Part shown: positions 51,063 to 59,338 of the stretch, piece by piece
Layout: each line of letters begins with the position of its first letter
Numbering within the stretch: position 1 is the first letter of the stretch
NCBI GenBank assembly: GCA_044350805.1
Contig: JBILGU010000005.1
Location: forward strand, 62,001-126,000
DNA length: 64,000 bases
Direction of reading: 5' to 3'
Source: UBA6136 sp044350805
GTDB lineage: Bacteria > Pseudomonadota > Gammaproteobacteria > Methylococcales > Methylococcaceae
Made by a program: the position numbers and the translations under genes
Notes under the pieces: generated by a model
Database searches by the model: none
Seen by the model: only the letters and a program-made list of their open reading frames with translations
What the model was told of the DNA's origin: nothing

Positions 51063-52997
51063 ATGCAAGGCTATCGCAAGGACATCGATGGCCTGAGGGC
51101 ATTCGCGATTCTGGCCGTGGTCCTCTTCCACACCTTTCCCAAGGGACTTCGGGGAGGGTTTGTCGGGGTGGATGTCTTTTTCGTCATCTCGGGCTATCTG
51201 ATTGCGGGAATCATCGATCGAGAAATCCAAGCGCAGCGATTTTCAATCCGCCATTTTTATGGGCGAAGAATTCGGAGAATCTTCCCCGCACTGTTGGTGG
51301 TTCTGACCTTCGTTCTTCTCATCGGTGCATGGGTCTTGTTGCCCGGTGAATACCGACAGTTGGGGCTTCATGTCGCCGCAGGTGTGGGCTTCGTGGAGAA
51401 CATCATTCTCTGGCAAGAGGCCGGCTACTTTGACGGCGTCTCGGAGGAGAAGCTGCTTCTTCATCTGTGGTCTTTGGCCGTCGAAGAGCCGTTTTATCTG
51501 GTTTTCCCGATGCTTTTGGTCGGCCTTCATCGCCGGGCATGGAAGGTTCCAAACATCGTCTTGCTGTTGGCCGTCCTTTCGTTTTCTTTAGGGCTAAAAA
51601 GCCTGACAGACGACCCCTCGGGCGCATTTTTTCTCCCGCAGAATCGAATCTGGGAGTTGCTCTTCGGGGCGTGGATCGCCCTTTGGGAGGGGCCCCGCCG
51701 CTTTTTTCGTCAGCAGTTTGTGAGCGAAGGCCTTTCGATCGTGGGGCTCTTGCTTTTGATGGGAAGCATCGTATTGATCCGGCGGGAGATGGGGTTTCCG
51801 GGGGTTGCCGCCATTCCCCCGGTGCTGGGAACGGGCTTGCTCATCCTGACAGGACCCCAAACGTTTTTACATCGAAGGCTTTTATCGAGTCGACCATTCG
51901 TGGGGCTGGGGCTCATCAGTTATCCCCTTTATCTTTGGCACTGGGTACTCCTTGCGCTGGGCCATCTTCTCGCGCCCGCACTCCCGGCCAAGGGGCGTCT
52001 GGCATTGATCGCTTTGAGCTTCGTCCTCGCCGTCCTGACCACGCGCTATATCGAGCAACCCATTCGGTTTGGATCGCCCCCCAAGCTGCGTCTTCAGTTC
52101 CTTTGTGCCTTCATGCTGGTCATGGGCCTTCTTGGGCTAGGGGTATATGCCGGGGAGGGGATTCCCCGGCGTTTCAAGGATCCAAGGCAACAGATGGCGA
52201 CCCAGCTTCCGTCAGGCCACAAAGAGGCGGATGCCGCGTGTGTGGGGCTACTTCTTGGCCTGGATTTCTGTCGAACGATCGGAGGGGAGATTCCGAAGGT
52301 GGCCCTCATCGGTGATTCTCACAGTCTGCATCTGGTCGAAGGGTTAAAGGATGCGGGTCTAACTTTTATGTTAGTGGGTCGGGGGGGCTGTCCGCCTTTC
52401 CTTGATGCTGGATTAGGGGGAGGGCAATGCCCGATAGGCGCCTTGAATTCAGCCTATGACGAGGTGCTGCGTCACTCTGAGATCAAGACGGTGATCATTG
52501 CAGGCCGCTTTGGACTCTACTGGCCCGGACAGATTCCCGTTGAGAACCGAAAGTCCCAGGCCCTGGATTTTCCCTTGCTGGGACCTTCAGACGGCAATAA
52601 CCCGACGGTTTTCGCCGCTCAGGCCGAAGCGACCGTCAAGGCACTAGTTGAACACGGCAAGCAGGTTGTCTGGGTTCTGGATGTCCCCGAGCTCGGATTT
52701 GACCCACATCAATGCATCCGGCGGCCAGATGGGCTTTCGCGACCCAAAGAGCGCTGTGGGATTCCTTGGGCTGTCCACCAAGAACGGACAGACGCTTACA
52801 AGAGGGTACTGGAATCCCTTGCGAGCCGTTACCCCAATGTGCATGTCTGGGATGCTTCGACAAGCCTTTGTCATCTGGACTTTTGTTCCGCGCTCACCCC
52901 GAGGGAAATTCTCTATCAGGATGATGACCACCTTTCACAGAGTGGATCAGAAATAGTGGGCGGTCGTCTCGTGCGGGATTTAGCCTTGTTGCGATGA
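51063..52997 (+). CDS. OafA-type acyltransferase with C-terminal SGNH domain
   Basis: 644 residues. Acyltransferase-3 membrane domain at residues 1-370: YRKDIDGLRAFAILAVVLFHTF (conserved arginine and histidine), GGFVGVDVFFVISGYLI and FYGRRIRRIFPAL. Then a periplasmic SGNH hydrolase-like domain with block I VALIGDSHSLHLVEG (about 414-428) and a catalytic D-x-x-H-like DDDHLSQSG near the C-terminus. Such fusions O-acetylate lipopolysaccharide or capsule sugars. It lies 5 bases after the MscS gene and 133 bases before a glycosyltransferase, which suggests cell-surface polysaccharide work. Confidence 0.93.
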   Translation: MQGYRKDIDGLRAFAILAVVLFHTFPKGLRGGFVGVDVFFVISGYLIAGIIDREIQAQRFSIRHFYGRRIRRIFPALLVVLTFVLLIGAWVLLPGEYRQLGLHVAAGVGFVENIILWQEAGYFDGVSEEKLLLHLWSLAVEEPFYLVFPMLLVGLHRRAWKVPNIVLLLAVLSFSLGLKSLTDDPSGAFFLPQNRIWELLFGAWIALWEGPRRFFRQQFVSEGLSIVGLLLLMGSIVLIRREMGFPGVAAIPPVLGTGLLILTGPQTFLHRRLLSSRPFVGLGLISYPLYLWHWVLLALGHLLAPALPAKGRLALIALSFVLAVLTTRYIEQPIRFGSPPKLRLQFLCAFMLVMGLLGLGVYAGEGIPRRFKDPRQQMATQLPSGHKEADAACVGLLLGLDFCRTIGGEIPKVALIGDSHSLHLVEGLKDAGLTFMLVGRGGCPPFLDAGLGGGQCPIGALNSAYDEVLRHSEIKTVIIAGRFGLYWPGQIPVENRKSQALDFPLLGPSDGNNPTVFAAQAEATVKALVEHGKQVVWVLDVPELGFDPHQCIRRPDGLSRPKERCGIPWAVHQERTDAYKRVLESLASRYPNVHVWDASTSLCHLDFCSALTPREILYQDDDHLSQSGSEIVGGRLVRDLALLR

Positions 52998-53130
52998 AGC
53001 AGGGGCGCTGTTGGCAAAAAGGAATCACCCCCATCTCGGGTTGCGACCGCATCCGGGCTTGGTTCTTGCGTCCCGAGCCATCGATTCGATAAGGGATTGA
53101 CGGTATGATTCGCCCCATTCGGAGCTAAAA

Positions 53131-54054
53131 ATGACGATTAAATTCAGCGTAGTGACCCCTTCCTATAATCAAGGCGTTTTTATTGAAAGAACGCTCCAGA
53201 GCGTCTCCCTTCAGCGTGATGACGGGATCGAAATTGAACATGTGGTCTTTGATGGGGGAAGTAACGATCAAACGGTCAGCATCCTCCAACAGCAAGGCGA
53301 CCGCATTCGCTGGGTTTCTGAGAAAGACAAAGGTCAGACGGATGCCGTGAATAAGGGCATTAGGGCGACGGATGGCGAAATTATTGCCTGGCTTAATTCC
53401 GATGATGTCTATTATCCGGGGGCATTTCGTAAAGTAGCCGACTATTTTGATGCGCACCCTGAGGTCGATGTCGTCTATGGTCAAGCCGACCACATTGATC
53501 TGGAAGATCAGGCCTTTGAGGATTATCCAACAGAGCCTTGGGACTTTGAGCGCCTCAAGCAAACCTGCTTTATCTGTCAGCCGGCACTTTTCATGCGTCG
53601 GCGCGCGGTAGAGGCGCATGGTCTTCTCAATGAGACACTTCAGTTCTGCATGGATTACGAATACTGGCTCAGGCTCGGTAAGGCAGGGCTCGTTTTTGGT
53701 TATCTGGAGGAGAAGCTGGCAGGATCGCGACTTTACGAGGACAACAAGACCCTCGGGTCGAGGGTTAAGGTGCACCGGGAAATCAATGACATGTTCCGGG
53801 AAAAATTTGGGCGGGTACCCGACCGTTGGCTCTTCAACTATGCCCACATGGTGGTGCACCATGAACCTTGGTTTCGTTGTCAGCCGGAGGATCTTCTTTT
53901 CAACTACCAGCTGATCGCTGTTTCCCTCCTGGGGTCCCTTCGATGGAACCATGGCATCAGCCGCGAGGTGAGGGAGACCACCCAACTTTGGGCCAAGCCC
54001 ACCCTCGAACGCCTGATTCCCAGGGTCAAGCGTTCTTTGGGGCTTTTAAAATAA
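53131..54054 (+). CDS. Glycosyltransferase family 2
   Basis: 307 residues, GT-A fold. IKFSVVTPSYNQGVFIERTLQSV at the start, HVVFDGGSNDQTVSIL (about 38-53), EKDKGQTDAVNKGIRATDGEIIAWLNSDDVYYPGAF (about 71-106, with the metal-binding SDD) and FMDYEYWLRLGKAG-like CMDYEYWLRLGKAGL near 173. No membrane helix, so it works at the cytoplasmic face. A GGAG ribosome site precedes ATG 53131, and TATGAT at 53104-53109 may be its -10. The gene is somewhat richer in A+T than its neighbours, mild evidence of later acquisition. Confidence 0.93.
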   Translation: MTIKFSVVTPSYNQGVFIERTLQSVSLQRDDGIEIEHVVFDGGSNDQTVSILQQQGDRIRWVSEKDKGQTDAVNKGIRATDGEIIAWLNSDDVYYPGAFRKVADYFDAHPEVDVVYGQADHIDLEDQAFEDYPTEPWDFERLKQTCFICQPALFMRRRAVEAHGLLNETLQFCMDYEYWLRLGKAGLVFGYLEEKLAGSRLYEDNKTLGSRVKVHREINDMFREKFGRVPDRWLFNYAHMVVHHEPWFRCQPEDLLFNYQLIAVSLLGSLRWNHGISREVRETTQLWAKPTLERLIPRVKRSLGLLK

Positions 54055-54062
54055 AGGACGCT

Positions 54063-54878
54063 TTAACCGGCGGTTCGATTCCGAAGATCGTCTGTCAGAT
54101 GCGGTTTGATCAACTCGAGCATGGGAGCATGCAGTTTGGGATTTCCGCAGACGATGCTACCCGTATCAAAGTGGCGTGAGCCGCCTTCAAGATCGGTCAC
54201 GATCCCGCCGGCTTCCTGAACCAAAAGGACCCCGGCGGCCATGTCCCAGACATTGAGGCCGATTTCCCAGAAACCATCGAACCGCCCAGCTGCAACATAG
54301 GCGAGATCCAGAGCCGCAGAGCCTGCACGTCGAATACCGGCCGCATCTTTCAGAAGATCCTTCAGCATGCCCAGGTAGGCATCAAGGTAACTCTGATCCT
54401 TAAAGGGGATGCCCGTACCCAAAAGAGCGCCGGACAGGCCGTTTTGCTTGGTCACGCGGAGCCTTCGGTTGTTGAGCGTTGCCCCCTGACCCCGTGCGGC
54501 CGTAAATAGCTCCTGCTTGATGGGGTCATAAACGACACCCCGTTCGATTTTCCCCCGGTAAAAAAGACCGATCGAAACGGCAAACTGGGGAAACCCATGG
54601 AGGAAGTTCGTCGTTCCATCGAGGGGATCGATCACCCAAACATACTCGCTGGATTCAGGCCCCTGGGCACCGTATTCTTCTCCAAGGACGGCATGCCCCG
54701 GATAGGCTTTCTGGAGGATGCTGACGATCTCATGCTCCGCCTGTCGGTCCACTTCGCTGACAAAGTCATTGCGGCTTTTGACCGTGATGTTGAGAAGGTC
54801 AACGCGGTCAGCGGAGCGGACGATGATATCGCCCGCTGCCCGAGCCGCCCGGACCGCGATATTAAGCATGGGATCCAT
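54063..54878 (-). CDS. suhB: Inositol-1-monophosphatase family protein SuhB
   Basis: 271 residues from ATG 54878 (a longer frame to 54935 adds unrelated basic residues). MDPMLNIAVRAARAAGDII, KSRNDFVSEVDRQAEHEI, LGEEYGAQG, the metal site VWVIDPLDGTTNFLHGFPQFAVSI (about 82-105) and LNVWDMAAGVLLVQEAGGIVTD (about 214-235) match SuhB, which hydrolyses inositol phosphate and also takes part in rRNA antitermination. Divergent from trmJ as in many gammaproteobacteria. Confidence 0.95.
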   Translation of the reverse strand: MDPMLNIAVRAARAAGDIIVRSADRVDLLNITVKSRNDFVSEVDRQAEHEIVSILQKAYPGHAVLGEEYGAQGPESSEYVWVIDPLDGTTNFLHGFPQFAVSIGLFYRGKIERGVVYDPIKQELFTAARGQGATLNNRRLRVTKQNGLSGALLGTGIPFKDQSYLDAYLGMLKDLLKDAAGIRRAGSAALDLAYVAAGRFDGFWEIGLNVWDMAAGVLLVQEAGGIVTDLEGGSRHFDTGSIVCGNPKLHAPMLELIKPHLTDDLRNRTAG

Positions 54879-54998
54879 AATGCGCCGTCGATGGTTCTGG
54901 TTTTTAAAGAGGGTTCGGGGTGCTGTGATGCACATCCGGACCCGGAAGATTAGCAGAGTTCTGCTATATTTTGGCTCCCCTCACCCCTGAAATAAAAG

Positions 54999-55754
54999 AT
55001 GGACGCCCTCTCCAAGGTCCGGATCGTCATGGTCCACACCACCCATCCTGGCAACATTGGCGCAGCGGCACGCGCCATGAAGAACATGGGACTTTCGGAT
55101 CTGGTTCTGGTGTCCCCGAAGGTTTTTCCCAGCGGCGAGGCGAATGCAAGAGCCTCTGGCGCGGACGATATTCTGGCGCAAGCCCGGGTGGTCGATCAGC
55201 TTGAAGAGGCCTTGTCGGACCGCGAATTGGTCATCGGTGCCAGCGCGCGCCTGCGCAGCATTGCCTGGCCTCAAATGGATCCAAAGGCTGCGGCAGAGAA
55301 GGTAATCGGATCTTCGCTTCGGACCGCCATCCTCCTTGGGCGCGAGCATTCGGGCCTCACGAATGAGGAAATGGAGCGCTGTCACTTCCTGCTGCACATT
55401 CCCTCCAATCCCGAGTACACCTCCCTGAATGTCGCCTCAGCGCTTCAGGTGATTGCGTATGAGCTTTTTGTCAGAAGTCAGGCGGGTATTCCTAAGCAGG
55501 AAATCCCCTTGGATCAACGCTGGGCCACCGGTGCGGCCATGGAATCTTTCTATGGCCATCTCCAAGCGCTTTTGGAAGAGGTCGAGTTTCTGCATGCCAC
55601 CAAACATGAAGAATCCATTCTTCGAAGGATCCGTCGCATCTTTAACCGCGCCGCACTCGAGGAACAGGAGGTTCACCTCCTTCGCGGCATTTTGACCCGG
55701 ATACAAAGGCGGCTGGCTGAGGGCCCTCCGTCGAACAAAACCCCTGAAGGCTAA
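54999..55754 (+). CDS. trmJ: tRNA (cytidine/uridine-2'-O-)-methyltransferase TrmJ
   Basis: 251 residues of the SPOUT family. RIVMVHTTHPGNIGAAARAMKNMGLSDLVLVSP (N-terminal, with the SPOUT asparagine and arginine), ASARLRSIAWP, ILLGREHSGLTNEEMERCHFLLHIPSNPEYTSLNVASALQVIAYEL (about 108-153) form the trefoil knot. TrmJ methylates ribose 32 of several tRNAs. The C-terminal 90 residues form a helical extension usual for TrmJ. Its end overlaps the following opposite-strand gene by 4 bases. Confidence 0.95.
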   Translation: MDALSKVRIVMVHTTHPGNIGAAARAMKNMGLSDLVLVSPKVFPSGEANARASGADDILAQARVVDQLEEALSDRELVIGASARLRSIAWPQMDPKAAAEKVIGSSLRTAILLGREHSGLTNEEMERCHFLLHIPSNPEYTSLNVASALQVIAYELFVRSQAGIPKQEIPLDQRWATGAAMESFYGHLQALLEEVEFLHATKHEESILRRIRRIFNRAALEEQEVHLLRGILTRIQRRLAEGPPSNKTPEG

Positions 55755-56221
55755 AGCGCAAAATCGGGCGATTGTTCGGGTGGCATGGGGGGTGGGGGCT
55801 CCTCTTCAGGGATTTCATCTCCTATCGGCTCTGGCTCCATTTCGGGGGAGAATTCTAGGATCTCCTCCTCATCCGGCGCGGCTTGAATGGGGGGGAGTAT
55901 CCGGGCCTTTCCCCGAAAAGGCATGGGCTCTATGGGCGGTGAGGGCAGAGATTCCATGCCGATGGGCGCTGCTTTCAAGTCTTTCGGATGATCGGCCAGA
56001 GGGGGCTGACGAAGGGGCTCTTTTTCCATTGACTGAGGCTCACGAATCCCGGGCAAACGGGGGGGACCTGCGCGAGTATTCGACGGGCGCTCTTGTGAAA
56101 GGGCGTCTTCGGGACTTTCCAACAGAAGCTGACGGGCCCGGATCAGGACACCCAGGACGAGAAGGAGTGCGATCAGAAGTCCGATGAGAAGCCGCGAATG
56201 CGATGAAAGTGAAAAGCGCAT
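55751..56221 (-). CDS. Proline- and glutamate-rich membrane-anchored protein, unknown
   Basis: 156 residues. One N-terminal helix (LLIGLLIALLLVLGVLIRA) anchors the protein, then about 125 residues of low complexity rich in proline and glutamate (EEEILEFSPEMEPEPIGDEIPEEEPPPPMPPEQ). No family recognised and no structured domain expected. It resembles the spacer regions of TonB-like or envelope-spanning proteins only in composition. It lies 9 bases downstream of the cupin gene and may share its transcript. Confidence 0.65.
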   Translation of the reverse strand: MRFSLSSHSRLLIGLLIALLLVLGVLIRARQLLLESPEDALSQERPSNTRAGPPRLPGIREPQSMEKEPLRQPPLADHPKDLKAAPIGMESLPSPPIEPMPFRGKARILPPIQAAPDEEEILEFSPEMEPEPIGDEIPEEEPPPPMPPEQSPDFAL

Positions 56222-56230
56222 ACGTTCGTT

Positions 56231-56572
56231 TCAGTGATCGGCGGACAGATGGAGCGCAAGCCAAATACAAACCTTGTCTGGATCCGTCCATTCCACCCGG
56301 TGTCTGCAATGCGCCGGGAGCCAGAGGCTATCCCCGGTTTCCATAGGCACCAGGTCGTTTTGTCCCTCGATGCGAAGTCTCGCGCTCCCTTGGACGAGCA
56401 GAACCCATTCATCCCCCCCCTGGTCGTACCAGGTCCCTTCCGGCGTGGCCTGGCCCATAGACAGAATCCGCTCAAGACGAACTCCCGGACGCGCGATGAG
56501 GGTCTCAAACACTTCCTCCGTCAAATGGGTGGGGAGGGATGGTAGGAGGGAGTGGGGTTGGATGACCGCCAT
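56231..56572 (-). CDS. Cupin-domain protein
   Basis: 113 residues, a single cupin barrel. DEWVLLVQGSARLRIEG (about 54-70), VPMETGDSLWLPAHCRHRVEWTD (about 75-97) correspond to the two cupin motifs; the usual first-motif histidines are replaced by DEW, while H91 and H93 in the second motif remain, so the metal site may be partial. Small cupins of this kind (EWVLLVQGSARLR) are common in gammaproteobacteria with unknown function. Confidence 0.85.
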   Translation of the reverse strand: MAVIQPHSLLPSLPTHLTEEVFETLIARPGVRLERILSMGQATPEGTWYDQGGDEWVLLVQGSARLRIEGQNDLVPMETGDSLWLPAHCRHRVEWTDPDKVCIWLALHLSADH

Positions 56573-56659
56573 GAGGGTCTGGGCTCCAGGGGGAGAGGGT
56601 GGATCTTAAAGCGTACGAGATTCGTTAGACTATGCCACAGGCTACCTTGAGGGGTTTTA

Positions 56660-56947
56660 ATGACTGCCATCTTATCTGTTCTCGCCGTTCTGGGATCTGC
56701 CATCTGGTATTACCGAACCGCGGAATCGCGGGGCCAGCCTGCCATCGGCTGGGGTGTTGCCGGTGCGATGCTGTATTACGGGGGCTTCCTTCTTTGGATG
56801 CATGTCATCTTGAAGTTCCTGGTCGGGGCGCACTTTCAGGTCCATAGTTTCTGGGCCGGGCTCGGCATGGATCTCAGTGCCATTGCCTTTGGCGCCCTGC
56901 TCGCAGCGCTCTTTCGTCATCTGGTGCTCCTTCGAAAGTCGCCGTGA
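56660..56947 (+). CDS. Small membrane protein of unknown function
   Basis: 95 residues with three predicted membrane helices (about 2-17, 32-52 and 66-87). No signature motif beyond GWGVAGAMLYYGGFLLWMHVI. It lies directly upstream of the TPP riboswitch but in front of it, so is not under its control. An ATG at 56660 follows TGAGGGGT, an acceptable ribosome site. Unknown role. Confidence 0.65.
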   Translation: MTAILSVLAVLGSAIWYYRTAESRGQPAIGWGVAGAMLYYGGFLLWMHVILKFLVGAHFQVHSFWAGLGMDLSAIAFGALLAALFRHLVLLRKSP

Positions 56948-57001
56948 GCGACGCATCGCTTCATTGGGGCGCCCGCTTGTGCTTTAATCGTCCCCATTGA
57001 A

Positions 57002-57082
57002 CAGGGGTGCCGGTCCTCTTGAAGGATTGTGCTGAGAAAGACCCTCTTACCCGATCCGGATAATGCCGGCGTGGGGAGTTCA
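57002..57082 (+). promoter_or_regulatory. TPP (THI-box) riboswitch
   Basis: The conserved thiamin pyrophosphate aptamer is readable in order: CAGGGGTGCC, GCTGAGAAAGACCC, TTACCCGATCCGGATAATGCCGGCG and TGGGGAG. It sits 137 bases before thiO, the first gene of a thiamin thiazole operon. The region between contains a possible hairpin CCTTTGATCGAAAGG (57138-57152) close to the ribosome site of a leader open frame, so control may act on translation; a clear terminator is not seen. Confidence 0.95.
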
Positions 57083-57156
57083 GCCCGGGAGATTCCCATC
57101 CCCGACCGCCTCCCTTCCTCGCCTTTCCCTCCGGGTCCTTTGATCGAAAGGTACTC

Positions 57157-57222
57157 ATGTCCATCTGCATCCTGACATTTTTTCAGGTGAATCGCCCTTC
57201 CGACCCGGAGGTCCGAAGGTGA
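57157..57222 (+). CDS. Candidate 21-residue leader peptide coupled to thiO
   Basis: A short open frame begins ATG 57157, with AAAGG seven bases before it, and ends with TGA at 57220-57222, overlapping the GTG start of thiO (57219-57221). It codes MSICILTFFQVNRPSDPEVR plus one arginine. It lies wholly downstream of the TPP aptamer. Such an arrangement can couple thiO translation to ribosomes arriving from the leader. No homologue is known to me, and the frame could be chance. Confidence 0.35.
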   Translation: MSICILTFFQVNRPSDPEVRR

Positions 57223-58316
57223 GCCCACGGATATTTCGAGTGATCGGCGGTGGGCTGATGGGGCGGCTTGTGGCCTTGGGCTTAGTCCGTCAGGGTCATC
57301 AGGTTGCTCTTCATGATCAGGGTGACCCTTCGGGCCAGAGGGCCGCGGCCCATGTTGCCGCCGCCATGTTGGCGCCTTATGCCGAATCCGTCGAGGCCGA
57401 ACCTGAGGTCGTGGCGTTGGGACGAGAGAGCCTGAAACTTTGGCCAAGACTTCTAAAAAGCCTGCCTCGGGAGGTCTTTTTCCAGCAAAACGGAACCCTC
57501 GTGGTCTGGCACAGCTCGGATAAGGATCAGGCCGTTCAATTTGGGCAGCGGCTCCATCACCTCAAAAGCGTCTTACCCGAGGAGGATCGTCCGCAATCTT
57601 TGGATCGATTCGGGATTTCGGAACTGGAACCTCAGCTTGGGGATCGCTTTCAGCAGGGTCTTTACCTTCCCTCCGAGGGGCAACTGGATAACCGGGCCCT
57701 GCTGCTCGCTCTTGCTGAGGCACTCGAAAGTGAGGGGGTGGCGCTTCATTGGGGCGCGATCGCCAGTCCTTCGGATTTTGGAGACGATTGGGTCATCGAC
57801 TGCCGCGGGATGGGGGCAAAGCCCTCATGGACCGGTCTTCGTGGGGTGCGCGGGGAAGTCGTTCGGGTGGAAAGTCAGGAGGTCTCCTTACGAAGACCGG
57901 TAAGGCTCTTGCATCCCCGTTACCCCCTCTACATTGCGCCAAAGCCCGGGGGCGTTTTCGTGATTGGTGCGACGCAGATCGAAACCGAGGATTATTCCCC
58001 GGCCAGTGTTCGCTCGGCCCTTGAGCTTCTCTCGGCCCTCTACTCTGTCCATCCGGGATTTGGAGAAGCGCGCATCCTTGAAATCGTGAGCCAGTGCCGT
58101 CCGGCATTGCCTGACAATGCGCCTGAAATTCGCTGGGATGGCCGCAAAACCCTCAGCATCAATGGCCTTTACCGTCACGGCTATCTGATGGCGCCGGCGA
58201 TCATGAATGCCGCTCTCGCTCTGGTGGATCAGCTTTTGATGGATCCACGGGCGGACGAAACCTGGCGACAGGGGACCCCTTTCCCCCACCTTTACCACCT
58301 GAATCAGGCGGCCTGA
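57219..58316 (+). CDS. thiO: Glycine oxidase ThiO
   Basis: 365 residues, GTG start preceded by GGAGG at seven bases. It is an FAD-dependent amine oxidase that makes iminoglycine from glycine for the thiazole ring of thiamin. FAD-binding IFRVIGGGLMGRLVALGLVRQGHQVALHD (about 4-32), AAAHVAAAMLAPYAES (about 47-62), GVRGEVVRVES and the C-terminal YRHGYLMAPAIMNAALALVDQLL are typical. First gene after the TPP riboswitch; thiS follows by 2 bases. Confidence 0.93.
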   Translation: MSPRIFRVIGGGLMGRLVALGLVRQGHQVALHDQGDPSGQRAAAHVAAAMLAPYAESVEAEPEVVALGRESLKLWPRLLKSLPREVFFQQNGTLVVWHSSDKDQAVQFGQRLHHLKSVLPEEDRPQSLDRFGISELEPQLGDRFQQGLYLPSEGQLDNRALLLALAEALESEGVALHWGAIASPSDFGDDWVIDCRGMGAKPSWTGLRGVRGEVVRVESQEVSLRRPVRLLHPRYPLYIAPKPGGVFVIGATQIETEDYSPASVRSALELLSALYSVHPGFGEARILEIVSQCRPALPDNAPEIRWDGRKTLSINGLYRHGYLMAPAIMNAALALVDQLLMDPRADETWRQGTPFPHLYHLNQAA

Positions 58317-58318
58317 AC

Positions 58319-58516
58319 ATGCAGATCACCATCAACCAAGCCCCGTTCGAACTTCCCGAAGGCGCAACCGTCGAGGAGGCGCTGGCGCGATTTGGCGCAA
58401 CCCCGCCTTTTGCTGTGGCCTTGAACCTCGAATTTGTCCACCGCCAACGCTATGGTGAGACCGTCCTCCATGGCAAGGACGTCCTTGAGATCGTTCAACC
58501 GGTGGCGGGAGGCTGA
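58319..58516 (+). CDS. thiS: Thiamin biosynthesis sulfur carrier ThiS
   Basis: 65 residues, ubiquitin-like fold ending in the diglycine (PVAGG) that becomes thiocarboxylated. FELPEGATVEEALARFG and VALNLEFVHRQRYGETVLHGKDVLEIVQPVAGG match the family. It carries sulfur to ThiG. Lies between thiO and thiG in the usual order; 4 bases before the thiG start. Confidence 0.95.
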   Translation: MQITINQAPFELPEGATVEEALARFGATPPFAVALNLEFVHRQRYGETVLHGKDVLEIVQPVAGG

Positions 58517-58520
58517 GGAC

Positions 58521-59333
58521 ATGTCAAAGATCGATGGGGCAGATCCATTGGTGCTTTATGGCACAGCGTTCCCAAGCCGCTTGCTCCTTGGAACTGCGCG
58601 CTACCCTTCTCCCAAGGTCCTGGAGTCAGCCGTACGTGCCGCAGAACCCGCTATGCTCACGGTGTCCCTGAGGCGCCAGGCCGCGGGGCACAATGAAATC
58701 GGGGGTCAGGCCTTTTGGGATTTGTTGGCCGATTTGAAGGTCCCCTTTCTTCCCAATACCGCGGGATGTCATAGCCTTGACGAGGTCTTCACCACCGCCA
58801 TGATGGCCCGTGAAGTCTTTGGAACGGACTGGATCAAGCTGGAATTGATCGGGGATGACTACACGCTGCAGCCGGATACCCTCGGGCTTGTTAGCGCGGC
58901 CGACAAATTGCTGCGCGAGGGCTTTAAGGTCCTCCCTTACTGCACCGAGGATCTGGTGGTCTGCCGCCGGCTCATTGATGTCGGCTGTGAGGCCATCATG
59001 CCCTGGGCAGCCCCGATTGGAACCGGCAAAGGGCCGACCAACCCCTTTGCCTTGCGGCTTCTTCGTGAAAGGATCCAGGTGCCGATCCTGATCGATGCCG
59101 GCATCGGGGTGCCTTCCCATGCCTGTCAGGTCATGGAGTGGGGTTGTGATGGGGTTCTTTTGAACACGGCGGTGGCTCAGGCGAGGGACCCGGTGGTTCT
59201 GGCAGGGGCTTTTCGTGCAGCGATTTCGGCAGGGCGTGCGGCGTTCCTGGGCGGCGCCATGGCCGAACGGGAATCGGCTGAAGCCAGCACCCCGGTCGTT
59301 GGAACGCCCTTCTGGCATCTTGAAGGAGGCTGA
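58521..59333 (+). CDS. thiG: Thiazole synthase ThiG
   Basis: 270 residues from ATG 58521. TIM barrel that joins deoxyxylulose phosphate, ThiS thiocarboxylate sulfur and iminoglycine into thiazole phosphate. FPSRLLLGTARYPSPKVLESAVRAAEPAMLTVSLRRQ at the start, PNTAGCHSLDEV, WIKLELIGDDYTLQPD (catalytic lysine), MPWAAPIGTGKGPTNPFALRLL (about 181-202) and DAGIGVPSHACQVMEWGCDGVLLNTAVAQARDPV are conserved. An upstream in-frame start at 58434 lies inside thiS and is rejected. thiE, thiC and thiD are not in the window. Confidence 0.95.
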   Translation: MSKIDGADPLVLYGTAFPSRLLLGTARYPSPKVLESAVRAAEPAMLTVSLRRQAAGHNEIGGQAFWDLLADLKVPFLPNTAGCHSLDEVFTTAMMAREVFGTDWIKLELIGDDYTLQPDTLGLVSAADKLLREGFKVLPYCTEDLVVCRRLIDVGCEAIMPWAAPIGTGKGPTNPFALRLLRERIQVPILIDAGIGVPSHACQVMEWGCDGVLLNTAVAQARDPVVLAGAFRAAISAGRAAFLGGAMAERESAEASTPVVGTPFWHLEGG

Positions 59334-59338
59334 TCGTC

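Noticed and set aside
51467..52315. 282-residue frame within the acyltransferase gene
   Set aside because: Out-of-frame reading of a well-supported gene; arginine- and proline-rich without domains.
53125..53985. 286-residue minus-strand open frame
   Set aside because: Antisense to the family 2 glycosyltransferase, which has full motifs and a ribosome site; no recognisable protein on the minus strand.
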